A stretch of DNA of 64,000 nucleotides from Nitrospirota bacterium (lineage in GTDB: Bacteria > Nitrospirota > Nitrospiria > SBBL01 > JAADHI01). This document shows, in pieces, positions 34,709-43,159 of this stretch. A program made the position numbers and the translations under genes. The stretch covers positions 1 to 64,000 of the forward strand of contig JAJDBX010000045.1 of assembly GCA_029261135.1 (NCBI GenBank), in the 5' to 3' direction. The number at the start of each line of letters is the position of its first letter. Position 1 is the stretch's first letter. The notes below the pieces were generated by a model, which saw only the letters and a list, made by a program, of their open reading frames with translations, did not search any database and was not told the origin of the DNA.

Positions 34709-37030
34709 ATGTGGCTCAAATGGTTGCCTTGGCGTTTTCTCATCCGGCAGACTGCAAAAGCCCATGGTTTTTTAGACCCGATCACCCTGCAATCCCGCTT
34801 AAATCGTTTCGCGCAACCTTCAGAAGTCACAGAACCCATCGAACTGCTTCGTGCGGGTGTCCTCTTTCATGCCCGTGGTTTGATCAATACCCGCGCCATT
34901 CAACATAACCTCGACTGGGTGTGGCCCTTTTGGGTTGAGCGGCAGTTTGATCCCAAAGATGATGCCTTTATTCCGCGCGCCTTTTCAGTGACCCATGTCA
35001 ATTTGACCCACCGGAACTGGACGGCCGTCGGCCTTCCCGGTTTTCACGCACTTCCCATTGTCGATCCGAGAGGGCTCCTCACGCCCTTTTTAGATCGATG
35101 GTCATTGGATTTTTGCATCATCACAAAAACAGGAAAAAGGTTAATCCCTTCAAAAGTAGACAATGTGACACAAAAACTATTGCTCGAAGGGGGTGTGGCC
35201 GTCGAGACCACCGTTTCTGACAAAGACCTTTCTCTCAACAGTCGCGTCGAGGTCATGCAAAACGAAGATGGACATTACTGCCGAATTGGCGTCTATGCCA
35301 CATCGAATGTGGATGCTTCATTGGTCGTGAGCCTACGGCCTTACAATCCGGAGGGGGTGAGTTTTATTCATGAAGCCGCGCTTTCTGAAGATCGTTCCTT
35401 CTGGTTGGTGGATGATGAACATCAGGTCTTGTTTAGTCCCCCAGTTGAACAATATCGTTTTTCAAATTACCAACGGGGGGATGTCCTGAGCAATCTGCTT
35501 TCCATGTCGGATGCGGATGAGATGTGCTGTGATGTCGGAATGGTGACAGGTGCCGCCTTGTTTAAAGTAAAACCTGGCGAAACAAGAGAGATTGAAATTG
35601 AAGTGCCTTTAGAAGAGAAGGAAGGTTCTCGGCATCTGCATCCCGCAGCAGTGGCTTCATCAAAAATGACGGTTTGGAGTGAGGCACTCAAAGGGCATTG
35701 CAAATTGGAGGTACCGGATCAACAAGTTCAGTTTTTGTATGATGCAGCCCTGCATTCCATTATCCTGCATGCGCCGGACGATGTTTACCCAGGGCCCTAC
35801 ACCTATAAACGCTTCTGGTTTCGCGATGCCACCTTTATTCTGGATGCCATGCTCGCTCTGGGATTAAGGGATCGGGCCGAAGCGGTACTAGATCGCTTCC
35901 CAATCCGGCAAACCCATGCGGGCTACTTCCATTCTCAAGATGGCGAATGGGATTCAAACGGGCAAGCCCTTTGGATTTTTCATCGCTTCTGTCAATTGAC
36001 AGGTCGTCCGCTCAAAGAAGCCTGGCAAAAACCGATCATAAAAGGAGGAGAGTGGATCTCAAAAAAATGCCATCCGGACAGCCTGGATGCCCTCCATGCC
36101 GGGCTACTCCCCGCTGGGTTTAGCGCGGAGCATCTCGGGCCGAACGACCATTATTATTGGGACGATTTCTGGAGTATCGCAGGACTTCGAGCCGCATCGA
36201 ATTTAATGTCATCTGTGGGTAACCAAACGACCGCAACACATTTTCAAGAAGAAGCGGCACGCCTGATGAAGGCCGTCGAAGACAGCCTGGAAAAGAGCAG
36301 TGAAAATAGAACACGGCAAGGCATTCCGGCATCTCCCTATCGACGGATGGATGGTGGCGCAGTTGGCTCGCTCGTCGTCGGGTACCCCTTACAGCTTTGG
36401 CCTTCAAACGACAAGCGCCTCCTTGCGACTTCAGAATTCCTTCTTGCAAACTGCTTCGTCAACGGCGGTTTTTTTCAAGACATGATTCATTCGGGCGTCA
36501 ACCCCTATTTAACACTCCATGTGGCACAAGTGCTGTTGCGCGCAGGCGATTCTCGGTTTTTTGATTTACTTCAACATGTGGCCACCTCAGCCTCCCCTAC
36601 CGGTCAATGGCCGGAAGCCATCCACCCTAAAACAGGCGGGGGATGTATGGGGGATGGACAACATATCTGGGCGGCGGCCGAGTGGGTTTTGATGATTCGA
36701 AACTGTTTTGTCCGGGAGGAAGAAGGTCGCCTCATCTTGGCCTCGGGTATCCCGCAGCACTGGCTCAAACCCGGGAAACGACTCGCCTTCGGTTTTGCAT
36801 CCGTTCCATCACAATATTTCGATCAAAAAGCACCGCTCTCCTTTGGCCCGACACCCACGCCTTATGGGGACATTTCTATTTTAATTCACCCTGAAAAAGA
36901 GAAGATAAAAGTCTCCTGGCAAGGAGGCTGGCGGACTGCGGAGCCAAAAATTGAAATTCGACTGCCCGAATTGGATCCTGTTTTTCCCGACAAAACGCAG
37001 ACCCGTGTGGAGATCGCTCGGGAAAGATGA
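34709..37030 (+). CDS. Glycogen debranching-like/glucoamylase-fold protein
   Basis: This 773-residue protein has a beta-rich N-terminal half resembling the glycogen-debranching N domain (HARGLINTRAIQHNLDWVWP) and a C-terminal (alpha/alpha)6 toroid with YKRFWFRDATFILDAMLALG, YFHSQDGEWDSNGQALW, DDFWSIAGLRAA and QWPEAIHPKTGGGCMGDGQH. This pattern fits amylo-alpha-1,6-glucosidase and related clan GH-L hydrolases, so an alpha-glucan or trehalose/glucosylglycerol substrate is likely. The strong AGGAGG site supports the start at 34709. The next frame is a truncated glycosyltransferase start, 3 nt after its stop, which suggests the gene once headed a glycan operon. Confidence 0.75.
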   Translation: MWLKWLPWRFLIRQTAKAHGFLDPITLQSRLNRFAQPSEVTEPIELLRAGVLFHARGLINTRAIQHNLDWVWPFWVERQFDPKDDAFIPRAFSVTHVNLTHRNWTAVGLPGFHALPIVDPRGLLTPFLDRWSLDFCIITKTGKRLIPSKVDNVTQKLLLEGGVAVETTVSDKDLSLNSRVEVMQNEDGHYCRIGVYATSNVDASLVVSLRPYNPEGVSFIHEAALSEDRSFWLVDDEHQVLFSPPVEQYRFSNYQRGDVLSNLLSMSDADEMCCDVGMVTGAALFKVKPGETREIEIEVPLEEKEGSRHLHPAAVASSKMTVWSEALKGHCKLEVPDQQVQFLYDAALHSIILHAPDDVYPGPYTYKRFWFRDATFILDAMLALGLRDRAEAVLDRFPIRQTHAGYFHSQDGEWDSNGQALWIFHRFCQLTGRPLKEAWQKPIIKGGEWISKKCHPDSLDALHAGLLPAGFSAEHLGPNDHYYWDDFWSIAGLRAASNLMSSVGNQTTATHFQEEAARLMKAVEDSLEKSSENRTRQGIPASPYRRMDGGAVGSLVVGYPLQLWPSNDKRLLATSEFLLANCFVNGGFFQDMIHSGVNPYLTLHVAQVLLRAGDSRFFDLLQHVATSASPTGQWPEAIHPKTGGGCMGDGQHIWAAAEWVLMIRNCFVREEEGRLILASGIPQHWLKPGKRLAFGFASVPSQYFDQKAPLSFGPTPTPYGDISILIHPEKEKIKVSWQGGWRTAEPKIEIRLPELDPVFPDKTQTRVEIARER

Positions 37031-37033
37031 ATC

Positions 37034-37171
37034 ATGAACATTCTCACCATTACAAATACCTTCTCACCGCATATCGGCGGCGTCGCCCGTTCTCTAGTGA
37101 TAAAGAGCAGTATTGGGTCAATCTGCGTGGATAACATGATCAGCGGTGATCAGTTTCCGCGCATTTGTTAA
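37034..37171 (+). pseudogene. Glycosyltransferase family 4 stub
   Basis: MNILTITNTFSPHIGGVARS is the usual opening of GT-B (family 4) glycosyltransferases, with the GG-V-A acceptor loop. After about 22 codons the sequence changes to unrelated residues (KSSIGSICVDNMISG) and stops at TAA 37169-37171. The break contains a GATCAGCGGTGATC palindrome, perhaps the edge of a lost element or a deletion joint. The start overlaps the end of the hydrolase gene region as in an operon. It is non-functional. Confidence 0.65.
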
Positions 37172-37177
37172 TCCCTC

Positions 37178-37742
37178 ATGAGGCTAAATCAAACCATACA
37201 CATCAAGCATTTTTCAATTTTTATTTTTGTGTTTCTGTACACGCTTTTGATCCCCTTAATTTCATATGGGGCTGAACTCATCAAAGCTGTTAAAAGTGGT
37301 GATGTCACCGAACTGCGCCGCTTGATCCGTGCGGGGGCAGATGTCGAAGAAAAGACAGGAGGGGGATTAACCCCCTTGTGGGTGGCTTCGTCTGGAGGGC
37401 ATGTTGACATTGTAGAATGTGTTGATTACCTCAAAGGTCAATGTCAACGCGGCAAGCCAAGATGGGATCCCGCCACTATGGATTTCCGCCGCTGCTGGCC
37501 ACACTGACATCACACAACTTTTGATCAGGGCAAATGCGGATATCAATCTGGCCGTAAAAAATGGAGCGACCCCGCTTTATATCGCATCAGAAGAAGGTAG
37601 GATAGAAATTGTGCAACAACTCCTCCAGGCCAAGGCCGACATCAATGCAAAGACAGAAGACGGGACAACAGCACTTTGGATCGCGTCCAAGGCTGGTCGA
37701 ACTCAAATTTTAGCCTTACTCAAAAAGGTCGGCGCAAAATAA
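37178..37742 (+). pseudogene. Ankyrin-repeat exported protein with a frameshift
   Basis: The first frame gives a signal peptide (FSIFIFVFLYTLLIPLISYG) and one ankyrin repeat (GADVEEKTGGGLTPLWVASSGGHVDIVE). The second, from about 37419 to TAA 37742, gives three more (VNVNAASQDGIPPLWISAAA, ADINLAVKNGATPLYIASEE, ADINAKTEDGTTALWIASKA). Joining them at GAA-TGTGTTG near 37417 needs a single-base shift and restores LITSKVNVNAA in phase. An intact ancestor would be a periplasmic ankyrin protein of about 188 residues. As sequenced it makes a truncated product. Confidence 0.75.
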
Positions 37743-37784
37743 TGCGCGTTTCCACCAAGGATTTATCTGTTTGACCAGAAAAAT

Positions 37785-38261
37785 TCAAGCGGTAAGAAAA
37801 TGATCTTCAAGCTCTTTTAGATAGGTAAATAGTTTCGGATTTTTTTCCTGTACATCATAAAATCTAAAACCAAAAAAAACTTTTTCCCGTTGATCGACCT
37901 TCGTCGCCCAACGGACTTCTGCCAAAATAGACTCCTCTACGACCCTATTTTGAGGCAAGGTGAATTTTAATTTGACGCGAATGACCTCCCCTTTTTGATA
38001 CGGGCAGATCGTATAACCTCCCATCCCATCAATTGAAATATCCCGCACAATAACTTTCGCGGTGATATGGTGACCGCGGGATGTCACATGCGCCGTGGTG
38101 ACAATGGGAATCCTCAAGTAACTTCGGTAGCATTCATCCTCGTTCGAATCGGTTGTTTGTCCGAAACGATCCCTTAATTTCGGAGCCGGGCTCCATTCTT
38201 TTATGGATGCACCTGTGACATTTTCTTTGGAATGACTGAGTTCTTTGAGTCCCTGAGACAT
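37785..38261 (-). CDS. PilZ-domain c-di-GMP receptor
   Basis: This 158-residue protein has a PilZ domain at about residues 45-150. YRSYLRIPIV stands where the RxxxR box should be, VRDISIDGMGGYT matches (D/N)xSxxG, and VFFGFRFYDV ends the barrel. The RxxxR box is weak (only one clear Arg in the loop), so affinity may be reduced. It lies 77 nt behind the lytic transglycosylase on the same strand, downstream of a c-di-GMP riboswitch, so both expression and activity may be tied to c-di-GMP. Confidence 0.85.
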   Translation of the reverse strand: MSQGLKELSHSKENVTGASIKEWSPAPKLRDRFGQTTDSNEDECYRSYLRIPIVTTAHVTSRGHHITAKVIVRDISIDGMGGYTICPYQKGEVIRVKLKFTLPQNRVVEESILAEVRWATKVDQREKVFFGFRFYDVQEKNPKLFTYLKELEDHFLTA

Positions 38262-38338
38262 TGGTTTCCCTCCTAATTTTGAATGAGATTAGAACACTTT
38301 TTTCAATTGCTTGATGGGCTCGATGATGTAGTCACGCA

Positions 38339-39007
38339 TTACATAGTCTGTATTAAAATCCCATCCTGGGAACGATCTAAAGCATCTAGCGACATAAAAT
38401 CTTGATAAGTATTCAAAATACGCCGGGAGTAGCTCTTTGGCAGTTTTTGATCACGTCTTTGCATACTGGCGACCCTGGTCGGGCCATAATTGTAGGCAGT
38501 GAGTGCAATTTCGATTTCACCAAAACGCTTATGGAGGCTGGCCAAGTAGTGCGTGCCCAGTTGGATATTCAGTGCGGGATCATACAAAGTCTTATTTCCA
38601 TCCCAAGGAATATTTTTTTCCTTCGCAAGCGCACGCCCAGTATTGGGTAAGATTTGCATGAGCCCCAGTGCCCCTTTCCGTAATTTTGACCAATTGTAAA
38701 AGGAACTTTCTTTTGCCATCACTGCCATAATGAGTTCCGGATCATAGTCGTAAACCAAGCTTTCAGCATAAATGAGTTCGGCAATGGCGATTTCTTTTTC
38801 TTCAGACAATCCGGTTTGATATTTCTTGAGTATTGAACGAATCTTAATGACTTTCTTTAACTTGGCTTTTTCTAGATATTGTTGCTGTATCTCCTGCAAG
38901 TTGACCTCATCCATCCTGTAAACGAAGGGAGAAACCACAAGAAATAGTATTGAAATCAAAAGAATCCCGACCCTTTTCATCATCCTGATTTGTTTTGGGT
39001 TTATCAT
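38339..39007 (-). CDS. Lytic transglycosylase (SLT/MltE-like)
   Basis: This 222-residue protein has an N-terminal membrane anchor or signal (VGILLISILFLVVSPFVY) and a soluble-lytic-transglycosylase domain. Features are ELIMAVMAKESSFYN, holding the catalytic Glu of the ES motif, KGALGLMQILPNTG, LNIQLGTHYLASLHKRFG, and EIALTAYNYGPTRV. It cleaves peptidoglycan glycan strands in the periplasm. The start at ATG 39007 has AGGAGG 7 nt upstream; a longer frame runs into the riboswitch terminator and is rejected. It is the first gene of a riboswitch-controlled unit with the PilZ gene. Confidence 0.9.
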   Translation of the reverse strand: MINPKQIRMMKRVGILLISILFLVVSPFVYRMDEVNLQEIQQQYLEKAKLKKVIKIRSILKKYQTGLSEEKEIAIAELIYAESLVYDYDPELIMAVMAKESSFYNWSKLRKGALGLMQILPNTGRALAKEKNIPWDGNKTLYDPALNIQLGTHYLASLHKRFGEIEIALTAYNYGPTRVASMQRRDQKLPKSYSRRILNTYQDFMSLDALDRSQDGILIQTM

Positions 39008-39026
39008 TCTTTTGCCTCCTTTTTCC

Positions 39027-39068
39027 AAAAAAAAACCCATCTTTCCGCGATAAGAGAAAGATGGGTTT
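39027..39068 (-). terminator. Intrinsic terminator of the riboswitch
   Basis: On the minus strand AAACCCATCTTTC pairs perfectly with GAAAGATGGGTTT (13 bp, 10-nt loop) and runs into nine T residues. It stands between the aptamer and the AGGAGG of the lytic transglycosylase gene, the standard position for transcriptional riboswitch control. Confidence 0.92.
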
Positions 39069-39077
39069 AAAACAACC

Positions 39078-39165
39078 ATTTCGGCAGCCCCGCTGTCCTA
39101 GGATGGCACACTTGATTGCCTATCCCTAGCACCGGAAGCTTTGCGTCATCACCTTACGGTAATTT
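39078..39165 (-). promoter_or_regulatory. c-di-GMP-I (GEMM) riboswitch aptamer
   Basis: Read on the minus strand, the segment carries the conserved GEMM-I pieces in order: GGTGATGACGCAAAGC, TTCCGG, a CTAGGG...CCTAGG paired arm, then GACAGCGGGGCTGCCGA. GACGCAAAGC and AGCGGGG(C/T)TRCC are the family signatures for the ligand pocket and three-way junction. It is followed directly by a strong terminator and then the lytic transglycosylase. Whether c-di-GMP turns the genes on or off depends on competition between the aptamer and the terminator, which I cannot resolve by eye. A TTGACA sequence lies upstream near 39230. Confidence 0.88.
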
Positions 39166-39450
39166 TGCTCTTATCGTCTAGTTCTATATTTAATATGTCT
39201 GTTCTTCTAAACTTACCAATTATATTGAATTTGTCAAGAGAAGATTGAAGTTAATCACAATACAACAAACTGAGATGGACTTCGTCTGATCTTAGGGAGA
39301 CAGAAGCGCTACCGAGAAACATGTCCTTGTTTATTTCTTCGAGCCCAAAAATACAACCCCAATGCCTCATCTTTAGCCCTGTAATCACAAGCATTTCATA
39401 GTCATGCGGAACCTTTCGAGGTAAACTCTTGTCTAAGAAACAGGGGGAAA

Positions 39451-40233
39451 GTGACAGTACTGATCTTGGTTTCTGGCTTGGCCGTTTATCTTTACCAATA
39501 ATCCAATCCCTTGACGCAAGATGTGATGAAGCCTTTGCCCGATGTGAAGCAGTTGCTTCCCGAACCAAGTATCATCCGGGAAGAGGCGGAACAATAAGAG
39601 AAAAAGCAATTTCAGGCGAAGAAAAAGGAAAACAGTTTGGGAGAGGCCATTGTTTCTGGGGATTAAGTTGCGCTTTCGGGAAAAAGGAAGCATGTGTTCA
39701 ACCCGACAAATTTCGGCATTATTATCATGCTTCTTGTGAGTGAGGAGGTTTGGGTCTCTTCCGGGCAGTAGGGCAGTGTGACCATCTTCGGGTTTTTGAT
39801 GGCCTGTCTCGGCGGCATGGTCATCCATCGTTCTTCCCGGAGTGGTGTCCAGCTATGCCCTTCATCCTCTTTTATGCCCTCATGCTTCTGGGCCGTTCTT
39901 ATTGGTTGGCAGAAGCCCTCGCCATCCCCTTGCACCGTCTTCAAAACGGGGCGCTCCTGCTTTTTTTCTTTTTTTATGATTTCCGATCCAAAAACCACAC
40001 CCAATACTCGTATTGGACGGATAAGCTTTACGCTGCTCGTGGCCCTGGGCGCGGGTTTTATTCAGTTTGTACTGTATCAACCCAATGGCCTGCTCTGCTC
40101 ACTGGTCGTTTTTTCAATGACGACACCGCTAATCGACTGGCTTCTCCCTGGGGGAAAATATGAGTGGACTGCGTCACACCCTTCCGCAAAGGGCGGGAAA
40201 ATGCAATTCAGTTTTTCTCAAAATAATCGCTAA
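39451..40233 (+). pseudogene. RnfD-like membrane protein, decayed
   Basis: The frame from GTG 39451 reads TVLILVSGLAVYLYQ, stop, QDVMKPLPDVKQLLPEPS, stop, KENSLGEAIVSGD, stop, KHVFNPTNFGIIMLL, stop, VTIFGFLMACLGGMVIH. A shifted frame gives YALMLLGRSYWLA and HRLQNGALLLFFFF. A further shift gives MISDPKTTPNTRIGR and LVVFSMTTPLIDWLLPG. HVFNPTNFGI, a MATDP-like MISDP and LTPLID-like blocks are those of RnfD/NqrB-type subunits. The four internal stops (TAA, TAA, TAA, TAG) are each explained by one transition from Gln or Trp, indicating true decay rather than sequencing error. It is followed by a decayed DUF2330 gene. Confidence 0.7.
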
Positions 40234-40244
40234 AGGAGGTCAAT

Positions 40245-41124
40245 ATGAAACGATTTTCAATCTTAAGCATCAGCATTGTCCCCACACTTTTTTTCCGGCG
40301 ATGGCCCTCCCGTTTTGCGGCTTCTATGTCGCAAAGGCCGATACAAAGCTTTTTAACAAGGCCTCTCAAGTCGTGATCGCACGTCATGACAACAAAACCG
40401 TCATTACGATGAGCAATGATTTTAAAGGCAATCCCGAAAACATTTGCGATGGTGATTCCCGTGCCGACAATCTTGGGAAAAAGGCCAAATTCATGTGGGG
40501 GATCGGGCGGTCTTGGATCATCTCGATGCCTATTCTTCGCCACGTCTGGTGGAGTATTTCGATGAAGACACCTGTCGAAAAATGGAGAAACTGGAAGAAT
40601 CAAAATTGGGCGCTTTCAAGGACATGCTGAGATCAATGTCGTCTTCTGCCATGGCGAAGAGAAAGCGCAGTGTGACCATCGAAGCGAAGTATGCCGTGGA
40701 GGAGTATGACATACTGATTCTTTCCGCGAAAGAAAGTGATGGGCTTGAAGGCTGGTTCCTGGAAAACGATTACAAAATACCCGCGGGGGCTTCGGATGTC
40801 CTGGAAGGCGACATCAAACAAGGCATGAAGTATTTTGTCGCCAAGGTCAATTTAAAGGAACAGTCTCGTTTGGGCTTTGAAACCTTGCGGCCTTTGAAAA
40901 TGGCGTTTGAATCGCCCAAATTCATGATGCCCATCCGCTTGGGCATGGTGAATGCCGATGGCACTCAGGAGCTTTTCATCCACACCCTCACGAAAAATGG
41001 TCGTGTGGAAACGACCAATTACCGCACCGTGAAGCTGCCCTCCAATATGGGCCTGCCTGTTTTCATCAAAAAAGAATTTGGCGATTTTTACAAAGCCTTG
41101 TTTGCTCAGCAGGTAAAAAAATAA
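40245..41124 (+). pseudogene. DUF2330 family exported protein, frameshifted
   Basis: It starts at ATG 40245 behind a perfect AAAGGAGG. The protein is spread over frames: MKRFSILSISIVPTLFF, shift at a T7 run, PAMALPFCGFYVAKADTKLF and ASQVVIARHDNKTVITMSND, shift near GAAAACA, FAMVIPVPTIL, shift at an A5 run, then a long frame with VGDRAVLDHLDAYSSPRLVE to FGDFYKALFAQQ. FCGFYVAKAD and the VIPVP block are typical of DUF2330. The final stop comes early; a matching C-terminal piece occurs at 41513-41728. All three shifts are at homopolymers, so assembly error is possible, but the decayed neighbour argues for real loss. Confidence 0.7.
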
Positions 41125-41160
41125 AAAAGGTGAGAAGAGGGGTTACAAGTACGGTCTAGA

Positions 41161-41394
41161 TTATTTTTTAGCAGCCTTTGAAAGCTTTTCTATTTCCTCG
41201 CTCGTCAATCTTCCATCCCTTAACATTTCTTTGTACATGGGTTCTAATTCAGGATTTTCTTTAATGAATTGGCTGAGTCTATTATTTCGAGCGGGTCGAA
41301 TCTGTCTGTCTGGTGATTTAAAACGGATGGTGATAAAGATAATACCCAGGGCAAGTATAAGTATAATGATATTTTTTATCTTTTTTGAATCCAT
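41161..41394 (-). CDS. Small single-pass membrane protein, unknown
   Basis: This 77-residue protein has a lysine-rich start, one membrane helix (NIIIILILALGIIFITIRF) and a charged soluble tail ending LTSEEIEKLSKAAKK. I do not recognise a family. It lies on the opposite strand between the two parts of the DUF2330 gene, so it was probably brought in by the insertion that split that gene. Its AT-rich codon use differs from the flanking remnants. No strong ribosome site is visible upstream. Confidence 0.5.
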   Translation of the reverse strand: MDSKKIKNIIILILALGIIFITIRFKSPDRQIRPARNNRLSQFIKENPELEPMYKEMLRDGRLTSEEIEKLSKAAKK

Positions 41395-41512
41395 TTAAGG
41401 GACGAAACCTTGCGTTAAGGGGCGCCGCAATTTTTTGAGACGTCCCACTGAGCGATAGCGAACAAACCTGACCTGCTTTTTATAAACCGTTTTCATCTTT
41501 AACTCAAGTCCC

Positions 41513-41728
41513 TTGATGAGACAAGCCCTCTATTCAATGGTGCGGAAAATGGGGGACAAGCAAAATTTTTATCTTGAAGCCCGCTATGTACTTCAACATC
41601 CCTGGCAGGGTGATAAAAAATCCGCCGCAGCGGTGTCTTATCGTGAAAATCTGTCAGATCGTCAGGAACAAGAAGCTCAACGGCTGGCGAATTTGACAGC
41701 TTGGCATATTGAAGATATTCGTAAATAG
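41513..41728 (+). pseudogene. C-terminal fragment of the DUF2330 protein
   Basis: The frame gives GDKQNFYLEARYVLQHPW, then QEQEAQRLANLTAWHIEDIR. From memory of the family, DUF2330 proteins end with a block of the form RYVLxHPWxG ... REKEAQxLAxLTGWxxxxIR, and the separate gene at 40245-41124 lacks exactly that ending. I read this as the displaced 3' end of that gene, separated from it by about 390 bp that include a foreign-looking small gene. The roughly 100 residues that should lie between are missing. Confidence 0.55.
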
Positions 41729-41876
41729 TTGGGGATCACCGGCGTGATAAAAAAAAGAAGTGGGATGAGAAACTTTGTGGCTGATTGCTCTATCAGGGAC
41801 GGCAATGCCGACTTGCAGATGTAAGGAGGCATTGCCGTTTTGGAAAAGGCACCTGCTAGCCTTTCTGGGTGACACA

Positions 41877-42016
41877 CCGCTAACACCAGGTGCAACCTGC
41901 TACTCTACCTGAGTCTGCCGCGTCCGCGTCAGCACCGCCGACGTTTTCTCAGAAAGATTGACCCCTTTGTTGGCCAATTTCGTTGTTATTTTAGAGAATT
42001 CTGTTTATTGTTAACG
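41877..42016 (-). other. attC-like site at the edge of the restriction-modification block
   Basis: On the minus strand this 140-bp segment starts CGTTAAC (42016-42010) and ends GTTAGCG (41883-41877), which pair in 6 of 7 positions, as attC outer boxes do. Inside are a CAGGT-GCA-ACCTG hairpin and GC-rich stretches. Length is within the usual attC range (about 57-141 bp). The GTG start of the HTH gene follows at 42018. The site closes off a 1.9-kb block whose other end is attI-like segment 3. Confidence 0.45.
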
Positions 42017-42017
42017 C

Positions 42018-42218
42018 GTGAACAACTATTTTACTACACAGGAAGCTGCGGAATTTTTGGGTGTTACAGCTGCCCGTATCCGTCAATTAATACTTGAAGA
42101 GAGAATTAAGTCTAAAAAAATGGGGCGTGACCACATTATTTCCCAAAGTGAGTTAATTAACTACCAGGAGCAGGGCAAGAAAAAAACTGGCCGACCACCT
42201 AAAAACAACTTGCGCTAG
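42018..42218 (+). CDS. Excisionase/MerR-like helix-turn-helix protein
   Basis: This 66-residue protein has a winged-helix DNA-binding domain (YFTTQEAAEFLGVTAARIRQ, LILEERIKSKKMGRDHII) and an AT-hook-like basic tail (GKKKTGRPPKNN). It is 26 bp upstream of the DNA methyltransferase on the same strand. Small HTH genes of this type often accompany type II restriction-modification systems as controllers. The GTG start at 42018 lies immediately after the attC-like box, with no obvious ribosome site, so translation may be leaderless or start slightly differently. Confidence 0.8.
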   Translation: MNNYFTTQEAAEFLGVTAARIRQLILEERIKSKKMGRDHIISQSELINYQEQGKKKTGRPPKNNLR

Positions 42219-42244
42219 CGTTAGCAATTCACTATTCTATCATC

Positions 42245-43159
42245 ATGCAAGCTAACAACAATTTATTACATCACAATTTTTCAGATAAACCTTTTTCTGA
42301 GCCTACTTCTGACCAGCCTACTCTGGTACTGACTGGCGATACTCGCGAATTAATTAAGACTATTCCGGATAATACCTTTCAGTGCGCCGTTACGTCACCT
42401 CCATATTGGGGTGTAAGGGATTACGGTATTGAAAATCAAATTGGAGCTGAGCCTAATTTGGAAGATTATATCTCCGATTTAGTTTCAGTTTTTTCAGAAC
42501 TTAGAAGAACCCTCAAACCGGATGGCACTTTTTGGCTGAACATTGGAAATACATATACATCAGGCGGCAGAAAATGGCGGCAGGAAGATTCAAAAAATAA
42601 AGGACGTGCCATGTCTTACAGGCCACCAACGCCTGATGGATTAAAAAAGAAAGATCTCATTGGCGTGGCTTGGATGCTTGCGATGGCATGCCAACAAGAG
42701 GGATGGTATCTTAGAAATGATATCATCTGGTATAAACCTAATTGCCAACCTGAAAGTGTTAAAGATAGACTTACGGTCTCCCATGAATATCTGTTTTTGT
42801 TTACAAAATCTGAAAAATATTACTTCGACCAAAAAGCGATTAAAGAACCGACGACAAATGGTAATGGCACAAAAAACAAAAGAACTGTTTGGTCAATAAA
42901 TACAGAACCTTGCCCTGAAGCACATTTCGCCGTTTTTCCGAGAGCACTTGTCAGGCCTTGCTTGCTTGCAGGTAGCAAAATAGACGATCTCGTTTTTGAC
43001 CCCTTTTATGGTGCTGGGACAGTTGGTATCGTTTCGAAAGAACTAGGTAGACGATGTGTCGGTATTGAGATTAACGACGAATATGTAGCCATATCCCAGA
43101 AAAGAACTACCACGATTCAAAACAATATTTTTAATGTGGTACCTCAAACTCCCAAGTAG
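42245..43159 (+). CDS. Type II DNA methyltransferase (N4-cytosine or N6-adenine)
   Basis: This 304-residue enzyme contains the catalytic TSPPYWGVRDYG motif IV (Ser51-Pro-Pro-Tyr54) near the N-terminus and the SAM-binding motif I, FDPFYGAGTVG, followed by GRRCVGIEIND near the C-terminus. This is the circularly permuted beta-class order, in which SPPY usually marks N4-cytosine methylation. HTH gene upstream and a convergent nuclease-like gene downstream, with 29 bp of overlap at the 3' ends, make a complete restriction-modification set. The recognition sequence cannot be deduced. Confidence 0.92.
   Translation: MQANNNLLHHNFSDKPFSEPTSDQPTLVLTGDTRELIKTIPDNTFQCAVTSPPYWGVRDYGIENQIGAEPNLEDYISDLVSVFSELRRTLKPDGTFWLNIGNTYTSGGRKWRQEDSKNKGRAMSYRPPTPDGLKKKDLIGVAWMLAMACQQEGWYLRNDIIWYKPNCQPESVKDRLTVSHEYLFLFTKSEKYYFDQKAIKEPTTNGNGTKNKRTVWSINTEPCPEAHFAVFPRALVRPCLLAGSKIDDLVFDPFYGAGTVGIVSKELGRRCVGIEINDEYVAISQKRTTTIQNNIFNVVPQTPK

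Noticed and set aside
39251..39568. Minus-strand frame upstream of the RnfD remnant
   Set aside because: It is antisense to the decayed RnfD-like gene and shares no recognisable motif.
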